A stretch of DNA of 64,000 nucleotides, taken from assembly GCF_029227915.1 (NCBI RefSeq), contig NC_079877.1, positions 19,247,851-19,311,850 on the forward strand, given 5' to 3'. Positions 21,844-34,697 of the stretch are shown here, piece by piece. This stretch comes from Hydractinia symbiolongicarpus (taxonomy: Eukaryota; Cnidaria; Hydrozoa; Anthoathecata; Hydractiniidae). The position numbers and the translations under genes were made by a program. The notes below the pieces were generated by a model. The model was not told the origin of the DNA. It saw only the letters and a list, made by a program, of their open reading frames with translations, and ran no database searches. Numbering within the stretch: the stretch's first letter is position 1; each line of letters starts with the position of its first letter.

Positions 21844-24345
21844 ACTAGAGCCATGGCAACCTGTGCGGACACGTGGAACCACGTAATTTAAGTGTAGGGT
21901 CTTTATTAGGCCGCAAAAAGCCATATTACGCCTTTTAGAACGCTATGCACGTAGTTGACGGTGATATAAGGGCATGGCGCAAAGGAAAATGACTTAGCAC
22001 GTTGTAGTCCTTTGAGACTGAGAAACTAGCCCAATGGCACCATGCGCAGACTCGTGTAAATACGTTATTTTCGTGCAAGGCCTTTATTAGGCGGTAAAAA
22101 GCCATATTACTGCTTTTAGAAGGCTACGCACGTAGTTGACAGTGATATAAGGCCATGACGGCAAGGAAAACGACTTGGCACGTTGTAGTCCATTCAGACT
22201 GCAAGGACTACAGCCATGGCAACCTGTGTGGACACGTGGAACCTCGTAATTTAAGTGTAGGGCCTTTATTAGGCCGCAAAAAGCCATATTACGACTTTTA
22301 GAAGGCTATGCACGTAGTTGACGGTGATATGAGGGCATGGCGCCAAGGCAAATGACTTGGACGATGTAGTCCTTTGAGACTGAGAGAACTAGACCAATAG
22401 CAAGCTGCGCGGACATGTGGAACCACGTGATTTTCGTGTAAGGCCTTTATTAGGCGGTAAAAAGCCATATTACTGCATTTAGAAGGCTACGCACGTAGTT
22501 GAGGGTGATATAAGGGTATGGCGCCAAGGCAAATGACTATGGATAATGTACTCCTTTGAGACAAAGAGAACTAGAGCAATGGCATCATGTGCAGACTCGT
22601 GGAAATACGTGATTTTCGTGTAAGGCCTTAATTAGGCTGCAAAAGGCCATACTACGGCTTGTCGAAGGCTATGCAAGCTGTTTCGGGTGATATAAGGGCA
22701 TGGCGTCAAGGAAAACGACTTGGGACGTTGTAGTCCATTGGGACTGCAAGGACTAGACCAATGGCAAGTTGCGCGAACACGTGGAACAACGTAATTCACG
22801 TGTATGGCCTTTATTAGGCCGCAAAAGGCCATACTACGGCTTATCTAAGTCTATGCAAGCAGTTGCCGGTGGTATAAGGGCATGGCGTCAAAGAAAACGA
22901 CTTGGAACGTTGTAGTCCATTGAGACTGAGAGAACTAGACCAATAGCACAATGCGCAGACTCGTGGAAATACGTGATTTTCGTGTAAGGCCTTTATTAGG
23001 CGGCAAAAAGCCATATTACGGCTTTTAGTAGGCTATGCACGTAGTTGACGTTGATATAAGGCAATGGCGCCATGAAAAACGACTTGGCATGATGCAGTCC
23101 ATTGAGAATGAAAGGACTAGACCAATGGCAAGCTGCGCGAACACGTGGAACAACGTAATTCACGTGTATGGCCTTTATTAGGCCGCAAAAGGCCATACTA
23201 CGGCTTATCTAAGTCTATGCAAGCAGTTGCCGGTGGTATAAGGGCATGGCGTCAAAGAAAACGACTTGGAACGTTGTAGTCCATTGAGACTGAGAGAACT
23301 AGACCAATAGCACAATGCGCAGACTCGTGGAAATACGTGATTTTCGTGTAAGGCCTTTATTAGGCGGCAAAAAGCCATATTACGGCTTTTAGTAGGCTAT
23401 GCACTTAGTGGACGATGATAAAAGGCCATGGCGTCAAGGAAAACGACTTGGCATGATGCAGTCCATTGAGAATGAAAGGACTAGACCAATGGCAAGCTGC
23501 GCGAACACGTGGAACCACGTAATTCACGTGTAAGGCCTACTAGAGCCATGGCAACCTGTGCGGACACGTGGAACCACGTAATTTAAGTGTAGGGTCATTA
23601 TTAGGCCGCAAAAAGCCATATTACGCCTTTTAGAACGCTATGCACGTAGTTGACGGTGATATAAGGGCATGGCGCAAAGGAAAATGACTTAGCACGTTGT
23701 AGTCCTTTGAGACTGAGAAACTAGCCCAATGGCACCATGCGCAGACTCGTGTAAATACGTTATTTTCGTGCAAGGCCTTTATTAGGCGGTAAAAAGCCAT
23801 ATTACTGCTTTTAGAAGGCTACGCACGTAGTTGACAGTGATATAAGGCCATGACGGCAAGGAAAACGACTTGGCACGTTGTAGTCCATTCAGACTGCAAG
23901 GACTACAGCCATGGCAACCTGTGTGGACACGTGGAACCTCGTAATTTAAGTGTAGGGCCTTTATTAGGCCGCAAAAAGCCATATTACGACTTTTAGAAGG
24001 CTATGCACGTAGTTGACAGTGATATAAGGGCATGGCGCAAAGGGAAATGACTTAGCACGTTGTAGTCCTTTGAGACTGAGAAACTAGCCCAATGACACCA
24101 TGCGCAGACTCGTGGGAATACGTGATTTTCGTGTAAGGCCTTTATTAGGCGGTAAAAAGCCATATTACTGCTTTTAGAAGGCTACGCACGTAGTTGACGG
24201 TGATATAAGGGCATGGCGCCAGGGAAAATGACTTTGGACGTTGTAGTCCTTTGAGACAGAGAGAACTAGACCAATGGTACCATGCGCAGACTCGTGGAAA
24301 TACGTGATTTTCGTGTAAGGCCTTTATTAGGCGGTAAAAAGCCAT
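21844..24345 (+). repeat. Shuffled satellite block with 2036-bp and 1695-bp repeats
   Basis: The start, 21844 to about 22340, repeats 19808-20300 at a shift of 2036 bp. About 21700-22290 returns at 23395-23985 at a shift of 1695 bp, including the truncated-unit junctions at 21843 and 23538. Between them, about 22790-23040 returns at about 23154-23404 at a shift of 364 bp, marked by the rare ggcttatctaagtc element. These overlapping periods suggest several rounds of in-register exchange. This is the last place in the window where the 241-bp junction is found. Confidence 0.8.
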
Positions 24346-27249
24346 ATTACTGCTTTTAGAAGGCTACGCACGTAGTTGACGGTGATATAAGGCCATTACG
24401 CCAAGGAAACCGACTTGGAACGTTGTAGTCCATTGAGACTGAATGGTCTAGACCAATGATACCTTGAGCAGGATCGTGGAACTAAGTGATTAACGTGTAA
24501 GGCCTTTATTAGGCGGCAAAGGCCATAGTACGGCTTTTAGAAGGCTATGCATGTAGTTGACGGTGATATAATGGCATGGCGCCAAGGCAAATGACTTTGG
24601 ACGATGTAGTCCTTTGAGACTGAGAGAACTGACCAATGATACAATGCGCAGGCTTCTGAAAGTACTTGATTTTGTGTAAGGCCTTTATTAGGCGGCAAGA
24701 GGCCATAGTACGGCTTTTAGAAGGCTATGCACATATTTGACGGTGATAAAAGGCCATGGAGGGAAGGAAAACGAATTGGCACGTTGCAGTCCATTGAGAA
24801 TGAAAGGACTAGACCAATGATACCATGCGCAGGCTTGTGGAACCACGTAATTCACGTGTAAGACCTTTATTAGGCCGCAAAAGCCAAGTTACGGCTTTTA
24901 GATGGGTATCCACGTAGTTAAGGGTGATATAAAGGCATGGCGCCATGCAAAACGACATGGGCCGTTGTAGATCATTATGACTGCAAGGACTAAGCCCATG
25001 GCAACCTGTGCGGACCCGTGCAACGACGAATTTTATGTGTAGGGCCTTAATTATTTCGTAAAAGACCATATTACTGCTTTTAGAAGGATATGCACGTAGT
25101 TGACGGTGATATGAGGGTATGGCGCCAGGGAAAATGACTTTGGACGTTGTAGTCTTTTGAGACAGAGAGAACTAGACCAATGGTACCATGCGCAAAATCG
25201 TGGAAATACGTGATTTTCGCGTAAGGCCTTTATTAGGCGGCAAAAATCCATATTACTGCTTTTAGAAGGCTATGCAAGCAGTTGCCGGTGATATAAGGGC
25301 ATGGCGTCAAGGAAAACGACTTGGGACGTTGTAGTCCATTCAGACTGCAAGGACTAGAGCCATGGCAAGTTGCGCGAACACGTGGAACAACGTAATTCAC
25401 GTGTAAGGCCTTTATTAGGCCGCAAAAGCCATATTACGGCTTGTCGAAGGCTATGCAAGCAGTTGCCGGTGATATAAGGGCATGGCGTCAAGAAAAACAA
25501 CTTGGCACGTTGTAGATCATTATGACTGCAACGACTAAGCCCATGGCAACCTGTGCAGCCCCGTGCAACGACGTATTTTATGTGTAGGGCCTTAATTATG
25601 TCGTAAAAGACCATATTACTGCATTTAGAAGGCTATGCACGTAGTTGACGGTGATATAAGGGCATGGCGCCAAGAAAAACGACTTGGCACGATGCAGTCC
25701 ATTGAGAATGAAGGGACTAGATCAAGGATGCCATGAGCAGTCTCGTGGAACTAAGTGATTAACGTGTAAGGCTTTTATTAGGCGGCAAGAGGCCATAGTA
25801 CGGCTTTTAGAAGGCTATGCTCGTAGTTGACGTTGATATAAGGCAATGGCGCCATGGAAAACGACTTGGGACGTTGTAGATCATTATGAGTGGAAGGACT
25901 AAGCCCATGGCAACCTGTGCGGTCCCGTGCAACGACGTATTTTATGTGTAGGGCCTTAATTATGTCGTAAAAGACCATATTACTGCATTTAGAAGGCTAT
26001 GCACGTAGTTGACGGTGATATAAGGGCATGGCGCCAAGAAAAACGACTTGGCACGATGCAGTCCATTGAGAATGAAGGGACTAGATCAATGATACCATGC
26101 GCAGGCTTGTGGAACCAATTAATTTACGTGTAAGGCCTTTATTAGGCCGCAAAAGCCATATTACGGCTTTTAGAAGGCTATGCACGTAGTTGACGGTAAT
26201 ATAAGGGTATGGCACCAGGGAAAATGACTTTGGACGTTGTAGTCCTTTGAGACAGAGAGAACTAGACCAATGGTACCATGCGCAAACTCGTGGAAATACG
26301 TGATTTTCGTGTAAGGCCTTAGTTAGGCTGCAAAATGCCATACTACGGCTTGTCGAAGGCTATGTACGCAATTGCCGGTGATATAAGGGCATGGCGTTAA
26401 GGATAACGACTTGGGACGTTGTAGTCCATTCAGACTGCAAGGACTAGACCAATGGCAAGTTGCGGGAACACGTGGACCAACGTAATTCACGTGTAAGGCC
26501 TTAATTATGTCGTAAAAGACCATATTACGGCCTTTGGAAGGCCATGCACGTAGTGGACGATGATAAAAGGCCATGGCGCCAAGGAAAACGACTTGGCACG
26601 TTGCAGTCCATTGAGAATGAAAGGACCAGACCAATGATACAATGCGCAGGCCTCTGGAAGTACTTGATTTCGTGTAAGGCCTTTATTACGCGGCAAGAGG
26701 CCATAGTACGGCTTTTAGAAGGCTATGCACATATTTGACGGTGATAAAAGGCCATGGCGGGAAGGAAAACGAATTGGCACGTTGCAGTCCATTGAGAATG
26801 AAAGGACTAGACCAATGATACCATGCGCAGGCTTGTGGAACCACGTAATTTACGTGTAAGGCCTTTATTAGGCCGCAAGAGGCCATAGTACGGCTTTTAG
26901 AAGGCTATGCACATATTTGACGGTGATAAAAGGCCATGGCGGGAAGGAAAACGAATTGGCACGTTGCAGTCCATTGAGAATGAAAGGACTAGACCAATGA
27001 TACCATGCGCAGGCTTGTGGAACCACGTAATTCACGTGTAAGACCTTTATTAGGCCGCAAAAGCCAAGTTACGGCTTTTAGAAGGGTATCCACGTAGTTA
27101 AGGGTGATATAAAGGCATGGCGCCATGGAAAACGACATGGGACGTTGTAGATCATTATGACTGCAAGGACTAAACCCATGGCAACCTGTGCAGACCCGTG
27201 CAACGACGAATTTTATGTGTAGGGCCTTAATTATTTCGTAAAAGACCAT
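24346..27249 (+). repeat. Start of second variant domain, with a 2180-bp repeat
   Basis: Near 24707-25330 the sequence matches 26887-27510 at a shift of 2180 bp (12 monomers). Markers are tgcacatatttgacgg, aaaacgaattggc and the new variant tatccacgtagttaaggg (near 24907 and 27087). That last variant is absent from the first 24 kb and recurs often from here on. Monomers here also carry gaggccatagtacgg more often. Confidence 0.8.
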
Positions 27250-28341
27250 ATTACTGCTTTTAGAAGGATATGCACGTAGTTGACGGTGATATGAGGGTAT
27301 GGCGCCAGGGAAAATGACTTTGGACGTTGTAGTCCTTTGAGACAGAGAGAACTATACCAATAGTACCATGCGCAAACTCGTGGAAATACGTGATTTTCGC
27401 GTAAGGCCTTTATTAGGCGGCAAAAATCCATATTACTGCTTTTAGAAGGCTATGCAAGCAGTTCCCAGTGATATAAGGGCATGGCGTCAAGGAAAACGAC
27501 TTGGGACGTTGTAGTCCATTCAGACTGCAAGGACTAGAGCCATGGCAACCTGTGCGGACACGTGGAACCACGTAATTTAAGTGTAGGGTCTTTATTAGGC
27601 CGCAAAAAGCCATAATACGCCTTTTAGAAGGATATGCACGTAGTTGACGGTGATATGAGGGTATGGCGCCAGGGAAAATGACTTTGGACGTTGTAGTCCT
27701 TTGAGACAGAGAGAACTAGACCAATGGTACCATGCGCAAACTCGTGGAAATACGTGATTTTCGCGTAAGGCCTTTATTAGGCGGCAAAAATCCATATTAC
27801 TGCTTTTAGAAGGCTATGCAAGCAGTTGCCGGTGATATAAGGGCATGGCGTCAAGGAAAACGACTTGGGACGTTGTAGTCCATTCAGACTGCAAGGACTA
27901 GAGCCATGGCAACCTGTGCGGACACGTGGAACCACGTAATTTAAGTGTAGGGTCTTTATTAGGCCGCAAAAAGCCATATTACGCCTTTTAGAAGGATATG
28001 CACGTAGTTGACGGTGATATGAGGGTATGGCGCCAGGGAAAATGACTTTGGACGTTGTAGTCCTTTGAGACAGAGAGAACTAGACCAGTGGTACCATGCG
28101 CAAACTCGTGGAAATACGTGATTTTCGCGTAAGGCCTTTATTAGGCGGCAAAAATCCATATTACTGCTTTTAGAAGGCTATGCAAGCAGTTGCCGGTGAT
28201 ATAAGGGCATGGCGTCAAGGAAAACGACTAGGGACGTTGTAGTCCATTCAGACTGCAAGGACTAGAGCCATGGCAACCTGTGCGGACACGTGGAACCACG
28301 TAATTTAAGTGTAGGGCCATTATTAGGCCGCAAAAAGCCAT
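27250..28341 (+). repeat. Dimer higher-order repeat, three tandem copies of 364 bp
   Basis: Units 27250-27613, 27614-27977 and 27978-28341 alternate two variants. One has the ggatatgcacg / gatgagggtatgg / gagacagagag series. The other has tgcaagcagtt / ggcatggcgtcaagg / attcagactgc. Differences are few: cccagtgat for gccggtgat in the first copy, and gggccatta for gggtcttta in the third. This is the shortest-period and one of the most homogeneous stretches in the window. Confidence 0.88.
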
Positions 28342-31300
28342 ATTACGCCTTTTAGAAGGCTATGCACGTAGTTGACGGTGATATAAGGGCATGGCGCCAA
28401 GGCAAATGACTATGGATGTTGTACTCCTTTGAGACAGAGAGAACTAGAGCAATGGCATCATGCGCAGACTCGTGGAAATACGTTATTTTCGTGTAAGGCC
28501 TTAATTAGGCTGCAAAAGGCCATACTACGGCTTGTCGAAGGCTTTGCAAGCAGTTGCCGGTGATATAAGGGCATGGCGTCAAGGAAAACGACTTGGGACG
28601 TTGTAGTTCATTGGGACTGCAAGGACTAGACCAATGGCAAGTTGCACGAACACGTGGAACAACGTAATTCACGTGTAAGGCCTTTATTAGGCCGCAAAAG
28701 CCATATTACGGCTTGTCGAAGGCTATGCAAGCAGTTGCCGGTGATATAAGGGCATGCCGTCAAGAAAAACAACTTGGCACGTTGTAGATCATATTGACTG
28801 CAACGACTACGCCCATGGCAACCTGTGCGGCCCCGTGCAACGACGTATTTTATGTGTAGGGCCTTAATTATGTCGTAAAAGACCATATTACTGCTTTTAG
28901 AAGGCTATGCACGTAGTTGATGGTGATACAAGGCCATGACGCCAAGAAAACCGACTTGGAACGTTGTAGTCCATTGAGACTGGAAGGTCTAGACCAATGA
29001 TGCCATGAGCAGTCTCGTGGAACTAAGTGATTAACGTGTAAGGCTTTTATTAGGCGGCAAGAGGACATAGTACGGCTTTTAGAAGGCTATGCTCGTAGTT
29101 GACGTTGATATAAGGCAATGGCGCCATGGAAAACGACTTGGGACGTTGTAGATCATTATGAGTGCAAGAACTAAGCCCATGGCAACCTGTGCGGCCCCGT
29201 GCAACGACGTATTTTATGTGTAGGGCCTTAATTATGTCGTAAAAGACCATATTACTGCTTATAGAAGGCTATGCACGTAGTTGATGGTGATACAAGGCCA
29301 TGACGCCAAGAAAACCGACTTGGAACGTTGTAGTCCTTTGAGACTGAAAGGTCTAGACCAATGATACTATGAGCAGTCTCGTGGAACTAAGTGATTAACG
29401 TGTAGGGCTTTATTAGGCGGCAAGAGGCCATAGTACGGCTTTTAGAAGGCTATGCTCGTAGTTGACGTTGATATAAGGCAATGGCGCCATGGAAAACGAC
29501 TTGGGACGTTGTAGATCATTATGAGTGCAAGGACTAAGCCCATGGCAACCTGTGCGGCCCCGTGCAACGACGTATTTTATGTGTAGGGCCTTAATTATGT
29601 CGTAAAAGACCATATTACTGCTTTTAGAAGGCTATGCACGTAGTTGACGGTGATATAAGGGCATGGCGCCAAGAAAAACGACTTGGCACGATGCAGTCCA
29701 TTGAGAATGAAGGGACTAGACCAATGATACCATGCGCAGGCTTGTGGAACCACGTAATTTACGTGTAAGGCCTTTATTAGGCGGCAAGAGGCCATAGTAC
29801 GGCTTTTAGAAGGCTATGTTCGTAGTTGACGTTGATATAAGGCAATGGCGCCATGGAAAACGACTTGGGACGTTGTAGACCATTAAGACTGCAAGGACTA
29901 AACCCATGGCAACCTGTGCGGACCCGTGGAACCACGTATTTTAAGTGTAGGGCCTTAATTATGTCGTAAAAGACCATATTACTGCTTTTAGAAGGCTATG
30001 CACGTAGTTGACGGTGAAAAAAGGCCATGGCGGCAAGGAAAACGACTTGGCACGTTGCGGTCCATTGAGAATGAAGGGACTAGACCAATGATACCATGCG
30101 CAGGCTTCTGGAACCACGTAATTTACGTGTAAGGCCTTTATTAGGCCGCAAAAGTCATATTACGGCTTTTAGAAGGCTATGCACGTAGTTGACGGTGATA
30201 TAAGGGCATGGCGCCAAGGCAATTGACTTTGGACGATGTAGTCCTTTGAGACTGAGAGAACTAGACCAATAGGAAGCTGCGCGGACATGTGGAACCACGT
30301 AATTCATGTGTAAAGCCTTAATTAGGCCGCAAAAAGCCATAATACGGCTTTTAGAAAGCTTTGCACGTAGTTGATGGTGATACAAGGCCATGACGCCAAG
30401 AAAACCGACTTGGAACGTTGTAGTTCATTGGGACTGCAATGACTAGACCAATGGCAAGTTGCGCGAACACGTGGAACAACGTAATTCACGTGTAAGGCCT
30501 TTATTAGGCCGCAAAAGCCATATTACGGCTTTTAGAAGGCTATGCACGTAGTTGACGGTGATATAAGGGCATGGCGCCAAGGCAAACGACTATGGATGTT
30601 GTACTCCTTTGAGACAGAGAGAACTAGAGCTATGGCATCATGCACAGGCTCGTGGAAATACGTGATTTTCGTGTAAGGCCTTAATTAGGCTGCAAAAGGC
30701 CATACTACGGCTTGTCGAAGGCTATGCAAGCAGTTGCCGGTGATATAAGGGCATGGCGTCAAGGAAAACGACTTGGGACGTTGTAGTTCATTGGGACTGC
30801 AATGACTAGACCAATGGCAAGTTGCGCGAACACGTGGAACAACGTAATTCACGTGTAAGGCCTTTATTAGGCCGCAAAAGCCATATTACGGCTTGTCGAA
30901 GGCTATGCAAGCAGTTGCCGGTGATATAAGGGCATGGCGTCAAGAAAAACGACTTGGCACGTTTTTAGTCCATTGAGACTGCAAGGACTAGACCAATGCC
31001 AAGCTGCGCGAACACGTGGAACCACGTAATTCACGTGTAAGGCCTTTATTAGGCCGCAAAAGCCAAGTTACGGCTTTTAGAAGGGTATCCACGTAGTTAA
31101 GGGTGATATAAAGGCATGGCGCCATGGAAAACGACTTGGGACGTTGTAGATCATTATGACTGCAAGGACAAAGCCCATGGCAACCTATGCGGCCCCGTGC
31201 AACGACGTATTTTATGTATAGGGCCTTAATTATGTCGTAAAAGACCATATTACTGCTTTTAGAAGGCTATGCACGTAGTTGACGGTGATATAAGGGCATG

Positions 31301-31430
31301 GCGCCAAGGCAAATGAGTTTGGACGATGTAGTCCTTTGAGACTGAGAGAACTAGACCAATAGGAAGCTGCGCGGACATGTGGAACCACGTAATTCACGTG
31401 GAAAGCCTTAATTAGGCCGCAAAAAGCCAT
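28342..31430 (+). repeat. Satellite block partly copied at 38.5-40.0 kb
   Basis: About 29796-31248 matches 38510-39962 at a shift of 8714 bp (48 monomers). Shared markers are 'gacaaagccc', 'cacgtttttag' and 'ggaagctgcgcgg'. Within it, 29051-29250 is followed 363 bp later by a very similar monomer (29414-29613), a local dimer duplication. The ordered variant pair gatggtgatacaagg then gttcgtag/gacgttg is common here and downstream. Confidence 0.8.
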
Positions 31431-34400
31431 AATACGGCTTTTAGAAAGCTTTGCACGTAGTTGATGGTGATACAAGGCCATGACGCCAAGAAAACCGACT
31501 TGGAACGTTGTAGTCCATTGAGACTGAAAGGTCTAGACCAATGATACCATGAGCAGGCTCGTGGAACTAAGTGATTAACGTGTAAGGCCTTTATTAGGCG
31601 GCAAGAGGCCATAGTACGGCTTTTAGAAGGCTATGTTCGTAGTTGACGTTGATACAAGGCAATGGCGCCACGGAAAACGACTTGGGACGTTGTAGATCAT
31701 TAATACTGCAAGGACTAAACCCATGGCAACCTGTGCGGACCCGTGGAACCACGTATTATAAGTGTAGGGCCTTAATTATGTCGTAAAAGACCATATTACT
31801 GCTTTTAGAAGGCTATGCACGTAGTTGACGGTGAGAAAAGGCCATGGCGGCAAGGAAAACGACTTGGCACGTTGCGGTCCATTGAGAATGAAGGGACTAG
31901 ACCAATAGGAAGCTGCGCGGACATGTGGAACCACGTAATTCACGTGTAAAGCCTTAATTAGGCCGCAAAAGCCATATTACGGCTTTTAGAAGGCTATGCA
32001 CGTAGTTGACGGTGATATAAGGGCATGGCGCCAAGGCAAACGACTATGGATGTTGTACTCCTTTGAGACAGAGAGAACAAGAGCAATGGCATCATGCACA
32101 GACTTGTGGAAATACGTGATTTTCGTGTAAGGCCTTAATTAGGCTGCAAAAGGCCATACTACGGCTTGTCGAAGGCTATGCAAGCAGTTGCGGTGATATA
32201 AGGGCATGGCGTCAAGGAAAACGACTTGGGACGTTGTAGTTCATTGGGACTGCAAGGACTAGACCAATGGCAAGTTGCGCGAACACGTGGAACAACGTAA
32301 TTCACGTGTAAGGCCTTTATTAGGCCGCAAAAGCCATATTACGGCTTGTCGAAGGCTATGCAAGCAGTTGCCGGTGATATAAGGGCATGACGTCAAGAAA
32401 AACGACTTGGCACGTTTTTAGTCCATTGAGACTGCAAGGACTAGACCAATGATACCATGCGCAGGCTTGTGGAACCACGTAATTTACGTGTAAGGCCTTT
32501 ATTAGGCCGCAAAAGCCAAGTTACGGCTTTTAGAAGGGTATCCACGTAGTTAAGGGTGATATAAAGGCATGGCGCCATGGAAAACGACTTGGGACGTTGT
32601 AGATGATTATGACTGCAAGGACTAAGCCCTTGGCAACCTGTGCGGCCCCGTGCAACGACGTATTTTATGTGTAGGGCCTTAATTATGTCGTAAAAGACCA
32701 TATTACTGCTTTTAGAAGGCTATGCACGTAGTTGACGGTGATATAAGGGCATGGCGCCAAGAAAAACGACTTGGCACGATGCAGTCCATTGAGAATGAAG
32801 GGACTAGACCAATGATACCATGCGCAGGCTTGTGGAACCACGTAATTTACGTGTAAGGCCTTTATTAGGCCGCAAAAGCCATATTACGGCTTTTAGAAGG
32901 CTATGCACGTAGTTGACGGTGATATAAGGGCATGGCGCCAAGGCAAATGAGTTTGGACGATGTAGTCCTTTGAGACTGAGAGAACTAGACCAATAGGAAG
33001 CTGCGCGGACATGTGGAACCACGTAATTCACGTGGAAAGCCTTAATTAGGCCGCAAAAAGCCATAATACGGCTTTTAGAAAGCTTTGCACGTAGTTGATG
33101 GTGATACAAGGCCATGACGCCAAGAAAACCGACTTGGAACGTTGTAGTCCATTGAGACTGAAAGGTCTAGACCAATGATACCATGAGCAGGCTCGTGGAA
33201 CTAAGTGATTAACGTGTAAGGCCTTTATTAGGCGGCAAGAGGCCATAGTACGGCTTTTAGAAGGCTATGTTCGTAGTTGACGTTGATACAAGGCAATGGC
33301 GCCACGGAAAACGACTTGGGACGTTGTAGATCATTAATACTGCAAGGACTAAACCCATGGCAACCTGTGCGGCCCCGTGCAACGACGTATTTTATGTGTA
33401 GGGCCTTAATTATGTCGTAAAAGACCATATTACTGCTTTTAGAAGGCTATGCACGTAGTTGACGGTGATATAAGGGCATGGCGCCAAGAAAAACGACTTG
33501 GCACGATGCAGTCCATTGAGAATGAAGGGACTAGACCAATGATACCATGCGCAGGCTTGTGGAACCACGTAATTTACGTGTAAGGCCTTTATTAGGCCGC
33601 AAAAGCCATATTACGGCTTTTAGAAGGCTATGCACGTAGTTGACGGTGATATAAGGGCATGGCGCCAAGGCAAATGACTTTGGACGATGTAGTCCTTTGA
33701 GACTGAGAGAACTGACCAATGATACAATGCGCAGGCCTCTGGAAGTACTTGATTTTGTGTAAGGCCTTTATTAGGCGGCAAGAGGCCATAGTACGGCTTT
33801 TAGAAGGCTATGCACATATTTGACGGTGATAAAAGGCCATGGCGGGAAGGAAAACGAATTGGCACGTTGCAGTCCATTGAGAATGAAAGGACTAGACCAA
33901 TGATACCATGCGCAGGCTTGTGGAACCACGGAATTCACGTGTAAGGCCTTTATTAGGCAGCAAAAGCCAAGTAACGGCTTTTAGAAGGGTATCCACGTAG
34001 TTGACGATGATATAAGGGCATGGCGCCAAGGCAAAAAACTTTGGACGTTGTAGTCCATTGAGACTGCAAAGACTAGACCAATGGCAAGCTGCGCGAACAC
34101 GTGGAACCACGTAATTCACGTGTAAGGACTTTTTTGAGCCGCAAAAGCCATATTACGGCTTTTAGAAGGATATGCACGTAGTTGACGGTCGTATAAGGGC
34201 ATGGCGCCAAGGCAAATGAGTTTGGACGATGTAGTCCTTTGAGACTGAGAGAACTAGACCAATAGGAAGCTGCGCGGACATGTGGAACCACGTAATTCAC
34301 GTGGAAAGCCTTAATTAGGCCGCAAAAAGCCATAATACGGCTTTTAGAAAGCTTTGCACGTAGTTGATGGTGATACAAGGCCATGACGCCAAGAAAACCG

Positions 34401-34697
34401 ACTTGGAACGTTGTAGTCCATTGAGACTGAAAGGTCTAGACCAATGATACCATGAGCAGGCTCGTGGAACTAAGTGATTAACGTGTAAGGCCTTTATTAG
34501 GCGGCAAGAGGCCATAGTACGGCTTTTAGAAGGCTATGTTCGTAGTTGACGTTGATATAAGGCAATGGCGCCACGGAAAACGACTTGGGACGTTGTACAT
34601 CATTAATACTGCAAGGACTAAACCCATGGCAACCTGTGCGGACCCGTGGAACCACGTATTATAAGTGTAGGGCCTTAATTATGTCGTAAAAGACCAT
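31431..34697 (+). repeat. 18-monomer higher-order repeat, copy 1 (3267 bp)
   Basis: Matches 34698-37783 at a shift of 3267 bp over most of its length. Distinctive shared markers are the one-base loss 'gcagttgcggtg', 'gagaacaagagc', 'ggcatgacgtcaag', 'agatgattatg' and 'agcccttggc'. Near its right end, landmarks 34333, 34515 and 34697 show a 364-bp dimer that is repeated again just after the boundary (34333-34515 and 34697-34879 nearly identical). Confidence 0.88.
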
